64,000 nt of DNA from Sulfolobus sp. S-194 (GCF_012222305.1 NZ_CP035730.1:868001-932000); one strand, 5' to 3'. Positions 40,408 through 49,972 are shown, counted from the first letter of the stretch. A program made the numbers and translations. Notes: generated by a model from the letters alone, not told the origin.

Positions 40408-41241
40408 ATGAGTGAAATATACTTTGAGAAAAAGGAGAACAGAGTTGTTATCTTTGCTGGGAACTACTATGCAATCTTTGAAGGAAATAATGTAAAGGGA
40501 AAAATCGAAATACAAGGGCTAAAGGTAGAGTTTGAAGGCAAAATAGATAAATTACCAGAAACTAAAGAGGAAGCAAATGAGATAATAAAATCATTATTCT
40601 ATCAAACACCTAAAAAAGTAAGTTATGGTGCGGTAGTTGAGGCGGAAAATGATAAAGTCCGGATTAAAGCTTGGGGGATTACAATAAATGATATAAATGC
40701 TTTGTTTAATCGTCTTTCAGAAATGAAACCTTTGCCTATTGATGTAACTAAGCTTTCATTACAGTATGATATGCCCTTACATAAGGTAAAAAAGATAGTA
40801 AAGGATAATCCTTTAAAACTTCAAGAAGAGGCCTACAAATTTGCTATTTCAAATTTTGGTAATAGGTTACCGCGAATTGAAGAGAAAGATAACTTCAAGG
40901 TCATTTTAGATGTAGTAGAAGATGGTGGAATTTTAATTCTAGTATATAAAGGAGAACAAATTTATAAAGCTAAAATAAGTTTTGCTACCTTATATAAATA
41001 TTTAGAAATGAATTCGAAAGAACTAATAGAGGAAGCTTTTAATTTACTTGAGGGATTAATTAATTTACAAGGAAAAGTACGTAGTGATAGTAATATACTA
41101 CCGGGAATAGTTGAAGGGCAAAAAAAGAATGGAAAGTTTGTAATAAAGAGTGAGAACGAAGAGGCAGAAATACCAGGAGAAAGTTATGATGAAGTAAAAA
41201 GGTTCCTTTCCTCTCTTCGTAGAGAAGTATATTTATCATAA
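40408..41241 (+). CDS. Conserved hypothetical protein
   Basis: 277 residues, not recognised; soluble, highly charged, mixed alpha/beta. Two similar-looking beta-rich segments (VVIFAGNYYAIFEGNNVKG near residue 13 and ILILVYKGEQIYKAKISF near 175) flank a helical centre with a possible helix-turn-helix-like stretch (LSLQYDMPLHKVKKIVKDN near 112). That suggests a duplicated domain around a DNA- or protein-binding core, but it is only a visual impression. It is followed 38 bases later by a 99-residue gene on the same strand. Confidence 0.6.
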   Translation: MSEIYFEKKENRVVIFAGNYYAIFEGNNVKGKIEIQGLKVEFEGKIDKLPETKEEANEIIKSLFYQTPKKVSYGAVVEAENDKVRIKAWGITINDINALFNRLSEMKPLPIDVTKLSLQYDMPLHKVKKIVKDNPLKLQEEAYKFAISNFGNRLPRIEEKDNFKVILDVVEDGGILILVYKGEQIYKAKISFATLYKYLEMNSKELIEEAFNLLEGLINLQGKVRSDSNILPGIVEGQKKNGKFVIKSENEEAEIPGESYDEVKRFLSSLRREVYLS

Positions 41242-41279
41242 AAAATTATTAATAGCCTATTTTTATACATTATCCTAGT

Positions 41280-41579
41280 ATGGATGTAAAAGTTATTCAT
41301 GAGAAAATAAGATCACTTGTTGATATAGTAGATGAGGAAAAGCATGAACTTAGAGGTAGGACTAAGAACGTTTATATTATTCAGAGATACACAAGAGATA
41401 ATAATAACGAAATTGAAGAGATCTATATTTCGTCACCTCAAGTTAACATTAGTTTAGTTATAAATACAAGAGGAATTTCGTCAGTAACTTATGTAAAAGA
41501 TGGAAAAATAGAAGGTAAAAATCTAAATGAAGAGGAAATTCAAAAAATAATAGATGATATAATAAAAATCCTTTCCTAA
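41280..41579 (+). CDS. Small conserved hypothetical protein
   Basis: 99 residues, not recognised. A helical N-terminus (DVKVIHEKIRSLVDIVDEEKH) is followed by three or four strands (NVYIIQRYT, EIYISSPQVNISLVI, ISSVTYVKDGK) and a C-terminal helix (NEEEIQKIIDDIIKIL), a compact alpha+beta domain. No Cys, no membrane segment. It lies 38 bases after the 277-residue gene and may share its transcript. It overlaps the end of the convergent carbonic-anhydrase-like gene by four bases. Confidence 0.6.
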   Translation: MDVKVIHEKIRSLVDIVDEEKHELRGRTKNVYIIQRYTRDNNNEIEEIYISSPQVNISLVINTRGISSVTYVKDGKIEGKNLNEEEIQKIIDDIIKILS

Positions 41580-42139
41580 ATTTGCTTACAATTACCAGTT
41601 GAGCAATCATAAATTTCCTTAAATCCTAACTTTTCTTTAGCTATGTAAATATCAGCAGAAACATCACTTAGGGAGGACGATTGCAATATATATGCACCAA
41701 CTTCTTTTGCTCTCATGTTTGGTAAATAGAAATAAACCTTTGTTATTTTATTAGGCCATTTTAATTTACTTACGTCTATTAACTCAGTCTTGATATTATT
41801 TGTAATCTGTTTTAACATCTCCTCATTTATTGAAACATTTATTCTTTCCAATTCCTCTAATGTCTCAAACTTGACTTTTCTAAACTGCTCAACTAACTTA
41901 TTTTCGGCCTCTTCATTTACTTTATCATTGTTTTTTATAACATTAAACACCAGTTTCATTGCCGCGCAATCAGTATGTGGTAAATATATTATTTCATCTG
42001 GTTTAATCTCCTTTAATCTATTTATAAATTCCTTCACATTTGCACCAGCATTTCTAAATATTAATGTATTATTGTCAGCTCTTTTTTGTATTTCTTCAGT
42101 TAATCTATAATCCATACAAGAAATTATTACTTTTACCAT
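41576..42139 (-). CDS. Beta-carbonic-anhydrase-like zinc protein
   Basis: 187 residues. The beta-class zinc site is recognisable: Cys8 with the Asp10-Arg12 dyad (SCMDYRL), then His55 and Cys58 (PHTDCAA). True beta carbonic anhydrases hydrate CO2 using exactly this Cys-His-Cys/Asp-Arg arrangement. The gap between the halves is short and is followed by an unusual charged helical insertion (about residues 68-118) before an alpha/beta end. Some members of this archaeal branch are uncharacterised, so CO2 hydration is probable but unproven. A CSTGNC motif near the C-terminus is an extra cysteine pair. Confidence 0.72.
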   Translation of the reverse strand: MVKVIISCMDYRLTEEIQKRADNNTLIFRNAGANVKEFINRLKEIKPDEIIYLPHTDCAAMKLVFNVIKNNDKVNEEAENKLVEQFRKVKFETLEELERINVSINEEMLKQITNNIKTELIDVSKLKWPNKITKVYFYLPNMRAKEVGAYILQSSSLSDVSADIYIAKEKLGFKEIYDCSTGNCKQI

Positions 42140-42293
42140 GAGTAGAAATTAATCGTTATAACCTTTATCTTTTATTATTATTAATTAATAAAATTGATAT
42201 AAATAAATGTACTCAAAATTAAAATTAATCTAAAGGACAACTAATAGTAATGATAGATATTTATTTTAAACATGAAAAAGAAAGAAGAGTCTA

Positions 42294-42572
42294 TTATTTA
42301 TTACAAAAACATATCATACAAGAATTTTCTTTTAGATCGATGGAGTAAAATATCCTAACTTTATTTTTTCCAATATCCTTTATTATTTTTTCCAATTCTC
42401 TATTACTACTAGGTAAAATTATTATAAATTTTGTATTTTCATTATCAAATATAAATTTGAAAAATCTATATATATCTTTAATAAGTATAAAATTAACAAT
42501 ATGGCAATCTTTACATTCATAAAGCTTCAAAAGTTCAGCAATACTAGACTCTATGGATTCTACGTTTACCAC
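42294..42572 (-). CDS. CxxC-containing small protein, tandem paralogue A
   Basis: 92 residues, not recognised. It is similar to the neighbour at 42663-42956: an N-terminal helix ends in CKDC (Cys20, Cys23), followed by FILIKDIYRFFKFI, a hydrophobic strand FIIILPSSNRELEKI and a final strand CMICF. The CxxC could bind zinc or act in redox. The fold looks like a small alpha/beta (Toprim- or Rossmann-like) unit, but this is a guess. It is 90 bases downstream of the paralogue on the same strand, probably one transcript. Confidence 0.6.
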   Translation of the reverse strand: MVNVESIESSIAELLKLYECKDCHIVNFILIKDIYRFFKFIFDNENTKFIIILPSSNRELEKIIKDIGKNKVRIFYSIDLKENSCMICFCNK

Positions 42573-42662
42573 TACAGTTCACCTAATGTAAAATTTAATA
42601 GAACTAAAATATAAATATTTCTTTCTCTGTTTTCTCTTAAATAAATTTAAAGGAGAATGATT

Positions 42663-42956
42663 CTATCTACTATAACAGATTATGAAACTGTCTTCCCTTA
42701 ATAGATCACTCAGAAAAGCATATAATGATATATTTTTGCTTCTTGCGATATTTTTAGATATTGATATAAGCACTTCACGATCACTTCTACCGGAAGGTAA
42801 AATAATAGCTAAAGTCTTTTTACCAGAGATAATAAAATTTAAAAATTTTGAATAATCTAAAATTAAATTAAATTTATATAAATAACATTCATTACAACCA
42901 ACTATTTTAACCATGTCCTTAATGTTTATTTCAACGTAACTGTCTAGGTTGATCAT
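42663..42956 (-). CDS. CxxC-containing small protein, tandem paralogue B
   Basis: 97 residues, aligning with the preceding entry over the whole length: CNEC versus CKDC, FNLILDYSKFLNFII versus FILIKDIYRFFKFIF, LAIILPSGRSDREVL versus FIIILPSSNRELEKI, and SFIICYS versus SCMICFC. The divergence is substantial, so the duplication is old and both copies have been kept. The ATG lies 43 bases from the divergent RNA methyltransferase gene, whose promoter must overlap. Function unknown. Confidence 0.6.
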   Translation of the reverse strand: MINLDSYVEINIKDMVKIVGCNECYLYKFNLILDYSKFLNFIISGKKTLAIILPSGRSDREVLISISKNIARSKNISLYAFLSDLLREDSFIICYSR

Positions 42957-42999
42957 TACTTGCTATAAAACTTTTATGAAATAACTTTAAAAAGACTAT

Positions 43000-44112
43000 A
43001 TGAAAATACACAATGATTTTTCCCATATGAACAGAAAAATAGAAGCTTTTTCTCTAGCTATAGAACTCATTAAGAAAATGAAAATTCAGCCTGAAAAAGC
43101 ATTTGATATTTCATTTAAGAAAATGAAACTAAAAGATAATAGAGGAACTTTGTATCAAGAATTTTTGCGGGTTATTAGAAATTATTATTATTATTCCGAA
43201 TTATATCCCGATAAAGAAATAGAAGAGATTGTGAGATATTCACTTAAAGAAGATAAGATAACATTACCACAATGGGTTAAGGAAAGATTATCCTATATAA
43301 AATCAGATGATTTCTCGAAACTTTTTTACAAAAAAACTTGGATTAGGGTTAATACTTTGAAGGCTAATGTTAAAGAGATTATTAGTTCATTAATGAAAAA
43401 AGGCTTTGAATTAGTAAAAGATGACTTTGACTTTCTATTTCAAATAACTCGTTCCCCTTTTAGAATATCTAGGACTGAAGAGTTTCAGAAAGGCGAAATT
43501 GTAATACAAGATAAGGCTAGTGTTTATGTTGTTACACTACTTGATCCTAAACCTTATGAAAGAATTTTAGAAGTAGGTAGTGCACCGGGAATGAAGACTT
43601 CTTTAATACAACAGCTAACTAATAATAAAGCTTATGTCATAGCCCTAGATATTTCTAAAAAGAGAATATTAGTTCAAAGGGAACTAATGGAAAAATTGGG
43701 TGTCGAAAATTATGAGTTAATCGTTGCTGATGGAGAAAATTTGCCAATAAAAGAAGTTGACAAAATTCTTATTGACGCTCCATGCAGTAATAGTGGGACT
43801 ATAAACGCTGATCCTAGCGTTTTCTTAAGATTAAATAAGAATGATGTAATTAAACTTTCAAGATTACAAAAGGAAATTTTAAGAGAAGCTTCAAAGTTGC
43901 ATAAACCAGTAGTGTACTCGACATGTTCTCTATTCCCGGAAGAAGGAGAAAAAATAGTAGAGAAATATTCAGATTATTTAATTAAGCTTACGGATGATCC
44001 TACCCATTATGGTTATATGAGAAGTAAAGTTTGGTTAAGAGTAATGAGATTTTATCCTCACATTCATGGTACTGAAGGATTTTTTATATCAAAAATAGAT
44101 TTTTCTAAGTGA
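43000..44112 (+). CDS. NOL1/NOP2/Sun-family RNA m5C methyltransferase
   Basis: 370 residues. The N-terminal third is a NusB-like/helical RNA-binding region. The SAM-binding motif I is ILEVGSAPGMKTSL near residue 187. The two catalytic cysteines sit in DAPCSNSGT near 258 and YSTCSLFPEEGE near 308, the pattern of RsmB/Trm4-type 5-methylcytosine enzymes. It methylates cytosine in tRNA or rRNA; archaeal members are usually tRNA-specific. Its stop codon overlaps the start of tenA (TGATG), a coupled pair, although the two functions are not obviously related. Confidence 0.9.
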   Translation: MKIHNDFSHMNRKIEAFSLAIELIKKMKIQPEKAFDISFKKMKLKDNRGTLYQEFLRVIRNYYYYSELYPDKEIEEIVRYSLKEDKITLPQWVKERLSYIKSDDFSKLFYKKTWIRVNTLKANVKEIISSLMKKGFELVKDDFDFLFQITRSPFRISRTEEFQKGEIVIQDKASVYVVTLLDPKPYERILEVGSAPGMKTSLIQQLTNNKAYVIALDISKKRILVQRELMEKLGVENYELIVADGENLPIKEVDKILIDAPCSNSGTINADPSVFLRLNKNDVIKLSRLQKEILREASKLHKPVVYSTCSLFPEEGEKIVEKYSDYLIKLTDDPTHYGYMRSKVWLRVMRFYPHIHGTEGFFISKIDFSK

Positions 44113-44726
44113 TGAGATTTTCAGAATTCTTGAGAGAAAACTCACCTTGGGAGGAATATGTTAACCATGAATTTGTAAGAGAAATGATTGACGGTACACT
44201 TCCACAGAAGAAATTTAGATATTATTTATTGCAAGATGCTAAATACGTTGAGGAAATGTTAAGAGCTCTATTAAGGGCTTCTGCTCTAGCCCCCCTAGAT
44301 AAATCATTGAGACTATTACATGTAATTTTATCAAGTAGAGATAAAGGGACGGAAGTTAATAACTATCTTTACTCAAGGCTTGGGATAACTCAAGACGAGA
44401 TCAGAAGAACTAAAATGAATGATGTAAATTACGCTTATACAAGGCATTTAAACTATTGGGCAGAAAGAAGTTGGGAATTATTTCTAGTTGCATGGACTCC
44501 TTGCATGTGGGGTTATTTTGAGATAGGTAAAAAAGTAGTAAATTCTAGTAACGAATTGTACAAAGTCTGGGCTTCTTTCTATTCTTCAGATGATTACAAA
44601 AAGAGAGTTGACATAATATTAGAAAATCTAAACTCAATTGAAGTAGATAAGGATTTGTCCTTAGAAATATTTAACAGAAGTGTAAAATATGAAATACAAT
44701 TTTGGGATTCAGCATTAATGATTTAA
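44112..44726 (+). CDS. tenA: TenA-family thiaminase II/HMP-salvage protein
   Basis: 204 residues, all helical. It carries the TenA core: FRYYLLQDAKYVEEMLRAL near residue 36 and the catalytic-cysteine helix WTPCMWGYFEIGKKV near 130. TenA hydrolyses aminopyrimidine breakdown products of thiamine so the pyrimidine can be reused. The ATG at 44112 overlaps the upstream TGA by one base; a GTG three bases earlier is possible but less likely. Other archaeal relatives act in unknown salvage reactions. Confidence 0.88.
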   Translation: MRFSEFLRENSPWEEYVNHEFVREMIDGTLPQKKFRYYLLQDAKYVEEMLRALLRASALAPLDKSLRLLHVILSSRDKGTEVNNYLYSRLGITQDEIRRTKMNDVNYAYTRHLNYWAERSWELFLVAWTPCMWGYFEIGKKVVNSSNELYKVWASFYSSDDYKKRVDIILENLNSIEVDKDLSLEIFNRSVKYEIQFWDSALMI

Positions 44727-44750
44727 GTTTTTACAATCTATTTTCACCTT

Positions 44751-45452
44751 GTGAAATTAAAAAACGTAATTATTCTATCGGCTGTAACACTTTTTATCTT
44801 ACTATTGATTCTTCCATATTTACTTCAACCTTTTGAAGTACCTCTTAATACTTTCTTTAAAGTGAGTAATATAGATTATGCAGAAGGTAATTTCACATGT
44901 ATCGTTTTTATTAGCTGGTATGGTTGTCCTTATGGTGCTACGGATAGTTGGATACTCTATGCTTTTTTATCTCATTATGGAAAAATTTCTTTTAACATTT
45001 CATATTCAGATCCAAACGATATTTATCCAAATACTCCAGCAATAATTTTCTTAAACTTTACTCCAAAATCATTTATTCACTTCAAGTTCCTCTACCTTTA
45101 TAACCGTTACCTCAACGCTACTGCTAACGGAACTATAGTGAATAATTTCGTATATTATGGTCTTGAGATGATAAAAACAGAATTTCCACAATTCTATCCT
45201 TATGTAAGAGAATATATAACTGAAAAATGGGCCTCTGGAAGTTTCTTTCAACCAGTAGCTTATATGGGAAATCCACCTCATATTCCAACTTTTATAATTA
45301 TTAGCGATAAAAAGGGGACTTATATGCTAATAGGACATATTGTAAGTCCCAGCTATTTCTCTGAATATAATGCAACTTATTTGCTTAAGAACTATAATGA
45401 CTTATCATTTATACAAGAAGGAGTTAATATACTGGAAGAATACATAGGTTAA
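44751..45452 (+). CDS. DUF929-family membrane-anchored thioredoxin-like protein
   Basis: 233 residues: an N-terminal membrane helix (about 6-26), then an extracytoplasmic domain with the DUF929 hallmark CIVFISWYGCPYGATDSW (near residue 52). Its WYGCP-like strand-to-helix turn recalls a thioredoxin active site with a single Cys. The rest continues with PAIIFLNFTPKSF and PHIPTFIIISDKKGTYMLIGHI, where IPTF sits in the place of the cis-Pro loop. The family is known mainly in Sulfolobales and its role is unknown; redox work outside the membrane is plausible. GTG start, 24 bases after tenA. Confidence 0.75.
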   Translation: MKLKNVIILSAVTLFILLLILPYLLQPFEVPLNTFFKVSNIDYAEGNFTCIVFISWYGCPYGATDSWILYAFLSHYGKISFNISYSDPNDIYPNTPAIIFLNFTPKSFIHFKFLYLYNRYLNATANGTIVNNFVYYGLEMIKTEFPQFYPYVREYITEKWASGSFFQPVAYMGNPPHIPTFIIISDKKGTYMLIGHIVSPSYFSEYNATYLLKNYNDLSFIQEGVNILEEYIG

Positions 45453-45685
45453 ACAAGGTATGCATTAAGGTATCTATAATAATTTAATACCCTTTGAGAG
45501 TATCTTGAAGAAAAATTATTCGTTTAATAATTTATATAAATAATCTTTTATTTTATAGATAATTAAATCTACTATTTTAAGATAGATATTGTTATCTAAT
45601 CGATAATCTTTTAAAAACTTAGAATTTCAAGAAAAATGCATACAATTTAATGAACACACGGAACTCGTTACATTAAACTTATATA

Positions 45686-47620
45686 ATGATAAGAAAAGTT
45701 TTATCCATGAATAGGGAATTACTTGCTACATCTATTTTAGCCACAGCTGGTACGATTATCATATACATAACTTCTTCCAGTTTCCTCTTTCTATACCCCT
45801 TACTTCTTCTTGGTCTTCTATTTTCCTATATAGGTTCATTTTACAGATACGTAACTCCAGCTGCATTCTTACTTTCCCTAATCCCTTTATTTTTTATTAA
45901 ATCTATTTATACATTAATTGGAATTGCTATAGGAATTCTAGGTATACTAATTCCTTGGGTATGGGAATTAGTTGCTCTAATCGGTTATTTAATATTACTT
46001 TTATTCCCTAATTTAGGATCAAGCATTAATATACAACCTATAATATTCGCTTACGCAATTTACTCAACTCTCGGCTTTGCAAATGTTAGAGCAATTACTG
46101 GAAAAGGATATCCTGCAGTTGTAAAAATTGAAGGCTTAAATAACTGTTATGCAGAAGTTAACGGTGTCTTTACGAAAATTAATAGCATTGTAAAGGACAA
46201 AAAAAGAGTTGAAATGAGATTATGCCCTCAGTACTTTAATGGTACATATTATATACCAGACACTGCAACAATAACAGCTAAAGAAGGTCAAGTTAAAGTG
46301 GTAAAGTTTTCAGCTACCAGTAACTTACCAATAGATAAATTTCCTCATTGTTTCTCGTACTTTTATGCTAAAGGTTTACCAATGAATGCCTCATGGTCTA
46401 TAATTATTAATAATATAGAATATACTTCGAAGGACTCTAATTCACCAATAATAGTCCCAATGCCAAATGTTTTAGAAGTTATATGGAATGCAAAGGATAT
46501 AATAATAGGCAATATTGTATTTAAGCCTTTAACTTATTCGGGAGTTGCAAAAAGGGGAGAGAAGATTATTATCGAGTATAGTAGTTACGTTACACAACAA
46601 CAAGTTGTTTTACCATCTCAACAGCAAAAGAATTTACCACCTTTAGATAAGTGGGATCCTAATTTGTGGATCGGAAAAGAACTCTATGGATATAGAGTTG
46701 TTTCAGTCATTGGTTCTGGTGGTAGTGGTTATGTTTTAAAAGCTGAGAAAGATAATGTTTTCTATGCAGTAAAGGTTTTCTCCCTATCCCAATTATCGCG
46801 TGCACAACTCACTATATCTGCTTCTTCAAGTTTTGATGAAATGTTTAAAGAGTCTGAGACATTAAAGCAACTGTCAAGAAATCCAAAATTTGTAACAATT
46901 TTAGGTTTTTACATAGATTCGAATAATATTAAATCAGCATTAAAGGGAGACGTTAATACATATTATAACTATCCACCCGCAATAGTGATGGAGTTTATGG
47001 AAGGAGGTACAGCAAAGGACTTATTGACAACAGCAATTATATACTCTACGTATTGGTCTCTTATTGTTAAAGAGATTATTAGAGAGATTGCATATGCCTT
47101 GGACTTTCTCCATTCAAAAGGGTTTGTACATCTTGATGTAAAACCGGAAAATATTTTCTTTTCTAGAAATTTAGGAAATAATCCAGAAGAAATATATAAG
47201 AATATTTCAAGTTCAATAAAATTAGGAGATTTAGGCTCTGCTGTAAGAATAGGCGAAAAATTTTATCAAGCTACCCCTTCTTATTCTCCTCCAGATCAAA
47301 TAGAAGCTATAATTACAGGTAAGGGAGCTGATCCTAAAATGGATATATTTGCACTAGGAATGACAGCTTATGTATTACTCACTGGTAAAAATGATAACCC
47401 TGTTTCTGACTATCTAAATAAGGCGATCGATGCATATATGGTTGGCAATATTGGAGAAGCATTAAAACTTATACAGAATGCCAAGCAAATACTAATTTCC
47501 TGGAGGCCTATATTGCCTCAAAATGCACCAAATGAACTTACTAAAGTGATAGCATATAGTATAAACATTAATCCGGCAAGTAGGCCTTCAGCAAAACAAA
47601 TAATTGACTTACTTAGATAA
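45686..47620 (+). CDS. Membrane-bound eukaryotic-type Ser/Thr protein kinase
   Basis: 644 residues. Residues 14-130 hold four to five membrane helices; residues about 135-300 form a beta-rich domain containing a few cysteines. The kinase domain starts near 334: glycine loop GSGGSG (343-348), ATP-binding Lys363 (AVKVF), catalytic loop HLDVKPEN (Asp484, Lys486) and metal-binding DLG (Asp515). A Pro-rich activation-segment end (YSPPDQIEA) and an Arg in the final helix (NPASRPSA) complete a typical active ePK. It would phosphorylate cytoplasmic targets under control of a membrane or extracytoplasmic sensor. Confidence 0.88.
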   Translation: MIRKVLSMNRELLATSILATAGTIIIYITSSSFLFLYPLLLLGLLFSYIGSFYRYVTPAAFLLSLIPLFFIKSIYTLIGIAIGILGILIPWVWELVALIGYLILLLFPNLGSSINIQPIIFAYAIYSTLGFANVRAITGKGYPAVVKIEGLNNCYAEVNGVFTKINSIVKDKKRVEMRLCPQYFNGTYYIPDTATITAKEGQVKVVKFSATSNLPIDKFPHCFSYFYAKGLPMNASWSIIINNIEYTSKDSNSPIIVPMPNVLEVIWNAKDIIIGNIVFKPLTYSGVAKRGEKIIIEYSSYVTQQQVVLPSQQQKNLPPLDKWDPNLWIGKELYGYRVVSVIGSGGSGYVLKAEKDNVFYAVKVFSLSQLSRAQLTISASSSFDEMFKESETLKQLSRNPKFVTILGFYIDSNNIKSALKGDVNTYYNYPPAIVMEFMEGGTAKDLLTTAIIYSTYWSLIVKEIIREIAYALDFLHSKGFVHLDVKPENIFFSRNLGNNPEEIYKNISSSIKLGDLGSAVRIGEKFYQATPSYSPPDQIEAIITGKGADPKMDIFALGMTAYVLLTGKNDNPVSDYLNKAIDAYMVGNIGEALKLIQNAKQILISWRPILPQNAPNELTKVIAYSININPASRPSAKQIIDLLR

Positions 47621-47663
47621 TAAATTCTTCACTTAACTTTAGTTACTATAAACTGTTCGAAAG

Positions 47664-47673
47664 CTTTATAGAT
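47664..47673 (+). promoter_or_regulatory. TATA box of the dihydrolipoamide-dehydrogenase-like gene
   Basis: ctttatagat is centred about 26 bases before the ATG at 47695; a leaderless transcript is expected. Confidence 0.55.
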
Positions 47674-47694
47674 TAGTAATTAAAGAAAAGTCTT

Positions 47695-49062
47695 ATGAAA
47701 TATGATGTAACTGTTATTGGTGCTGGAGGCGGGGGTTACCCCGGTGCATTTAGACTAGCTAAATCTGGATATAATGTATTAATGGCTGACCCTAAGGGAG
47801 AATTAGGAGGAAACTGCCTTTATAGTGGTTGTGTCCCATCAAAGACTGTTAGAGAAATGGCACAATTAATTTGGAGAATAAATAGAGTACTAAAGCAAGA
47901 AAGTAAAGTAAATTTTGAAAGAATACAAGACCATAAAGATTTTGTTCAAGAGACAAGATTTAGACAACATAAAAGAGAACTTTCTGAGTATAGTACTATA
48001 ACATTTTATAAAGGAGTGATTAGGATAAAGGATCCTAATCATGTAATCATAAAGACCGAAGATAAAGAAATAGAAGCAGAGACAAAATATATGATCATTG
48101 CTTCGGGTAGTGAACCATTTAAACCACAATTCCCTGGTAACGAATATTGTATAACAAGTGACGATTTATATAGTTATAAGACTTCACTAAGAAAATTACC
48201 GCAAGACATGGTTATAATCGGTGGTGGTTATATTGCTATTGAAACAGCTTCAATATTTAATATTTTAGGTGTCAAAACTCATTTGTTAGTTAGAGGCGAC
48301 AGAGTACTAAGAGGGTTTGAAGACGAAATAGTTAATACCTTGTTACCAATTATAAAACTTGATATAATTTATAACGCACCAGTTCTTGAAGTAAGGAAAA
48401 TTAAGGAAGATGAATTTGAAGTCATATATAGTAGTAAAGATGGTGCAAAGAAAAGTATTAGAACAAATTTAGTCCTACTAGCTACTGGTAGAAAACCAGT
48501 ATTGCCAGAAGGAATAGAGAATACCGGAATTGCTTTAGATAAAAGAGGGTATATAGTTGTTGATAACGCAATGAGGACAAATCTTCCGGGTGTTTTTGCT
48601 ACTGGTGACGTTAATGGTAAAGCACCATACTTTCATGCCGCAGTAAGAATGAGCATCGCTGCAGCCTATAATATTATGGCAAATGGTTCTCCCATAGATT
48701 ATGTAGATTACAAAAGCATACCAGTTACAATTTATTCAGTTCCTTCAGCTTCTTATGTAGGAATAATGCCAAGCGAGGCTAAAAGGATGGGAATTGATAT
48801 CATGGAGGCAACATATAATATGGAAGATGAAGTAATGGCACAGATGTATGATGAGAGAGAAGGTATGTTAAAACTAATCTTTGAAAAGGGTAGCTTAAGA
48901 TTAATAGGTGCTTGGATGGTTGGAGTACATTCTCAATATCTAATTAATGAACTTGGACAAGCAGTACTTCATGGTTTAACTGCAAAACAGTTAGCAAGTT
49001 TTGCAGACCAACACCCTTCAACAAATGAGATTATTGCATATGCTGCAAGGAAAGTTCTATAA
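47695..49062 (+). CDS. Dihydrolipoamide dehydrogenase-like flavoprotein disulfide reductase
   Basis: 455 residues of the class I pyridine nucleotide-disulfide oxidoreductases. FAD motif VIGAGGGGYPGA (residues 8-19), redox-active disulfide CLYSGC (Cys41, Cys46), NAD(P) motif VIIGGGYIAIE near 175, and FATGDVNGKAPYFHAA near 302. The C-terminal dimer domain ends with the active-site His of the HP-E pair (DQHPSTNEI). Residues between the two Cys match lipoamide or mercuric/CoA-disulfide reductases. Neighbouring 2-oxoacid dehydrogenase genes are absent, so the true disulfide substrate is uncertain. Confidence 0.88.
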   Translation: MKYDVTVIGAGGGGYPGAFRLAKSGYNVLMADPKGELGGNCLYSGCVPSKTVREMAQLIWRINRVLKQESKVNFERIQDHKDFVQETRFRQHKRELSEYSTITFYKGVIRIKDPNHVIIKTEDKEIEAETKYMIIASGSEPFKPQFPGNEYCITSDDLYSYKTSLRKLPQDMVIIGGGYIAIETASIFNILGVKTHLLVRGDRVLRGFEDEIVNTLLPIIKLDIIYNAPVLEVRKIKEDEFEVIYSSKDGAKKSIRTNLVLLATGRKPVLPEGIENTGIALDKRGYIVVDNAMRTNLPGVFATGDVNGKAPYFHAAVRMSIAAAYNIMANGSPIDYVDYKSIPVTIYSVPSASYVGIMPSEAKRMGIDIMEATYNMEDEVMAQMYDEREGMLKLIFEKGSLRLIGAWMVGVHSQYLINELGQAVLHGLTAKQLASFADQHPSTNEIIAYAARKVL

Positions 49063-49317
49063 CATAATTTTTTATCTCATGATTTCCCCAGAACTAAAAG
49101 AAGGCACTATATCAGCATATATTTTAGCTTATAAAGACAATTTACTTATAAAGCGCATATAAATTAAAGAGAAATGTAAAGAATTTTATTATTGAAAGTC
49201 TATTAGCATAATTAATCAGGGAATTTCATAAACACGGACACTAACAAAATTTTTCTATTCAATCTCTTCAGGTTTTATAACTACTCTAGGATATTTACAA
49301 ATTACAATTCCTCTATA

Positions 49318-49972
49318 TCAATCTGTTTTCTCCAAAGAAGTTTCTCTGAAGAAAATCTTGCATAATCCTAACATTTCTGCAAAATCCCAGAACTTCAAGC
49401 CTATATTAGCTCTCTTTCCACTAATTAAATCTATGTAAACTCTCCTAACTGTTCCCTTAATCTCATCATAACCTACATGTAATGAAATTAGTATCTTATT
49501 ATCAGTTACCTTTTCTAGCAAAACATGCTTATAACCTACGTTAATAATATGCAAAAACATGGTCATGCCCTGGATTAATAAAATTCCGTCATCTTTAAGG
49601 CTTAGAGATGCAGAAGAGAGGAACTTAATCATATCTAAAGTTGAAAAGTGTGGATGAGAATTACCGGACATTAAAATTACATCAGCCTTAACTCCTAGCT
49701 TATGAATTTCTCTTGCATCTAGTACATGAGTTTCAGCCTCAAAACCTAATTCCTTCCTTGAGAATTCTTTCGCTTTCTCTAATGCTTTTTCTCTTAAATC
49801 CGTAATAATTAACTTGTTTACCTCAAAATTTCTATCTATTAACGACTTTGCTAGTGCAATACCATCTATACCTGTTCCCCCAGTTATTTCTAAGATTTTT
49901 TTTTCTGGGAAATTGATTTTTGAAAAGATTTATAGCTACTTCGAATCTTTTCTTGCCTATTTCACTATCCAT
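49318..49972 (-). pseudogene. SAM-dependent methyltransferase gene with a frame break at an A9 run
   Basis: On the minus strand the first frame runs from an ATG at 49972: MDSEIGKKRFEVAINLFKNQ followed by FP. At the nine-A run (T's at 49896-49904 on the plus strand) it shifts. The next frame then reads KILEITGGTGIDGIALAKSL (SAM motif I) and KLIITDLREKALEKA, and continues to 49318 with VILMSGNSHPH and ILLIQGMTMFLHI. Eight A's instead of nine would give one continuous protein of about 218 residues. Substrate unknown. A recent mutation, a sequencing error or slippage at the run would all explain it. Confidence 0.75.
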
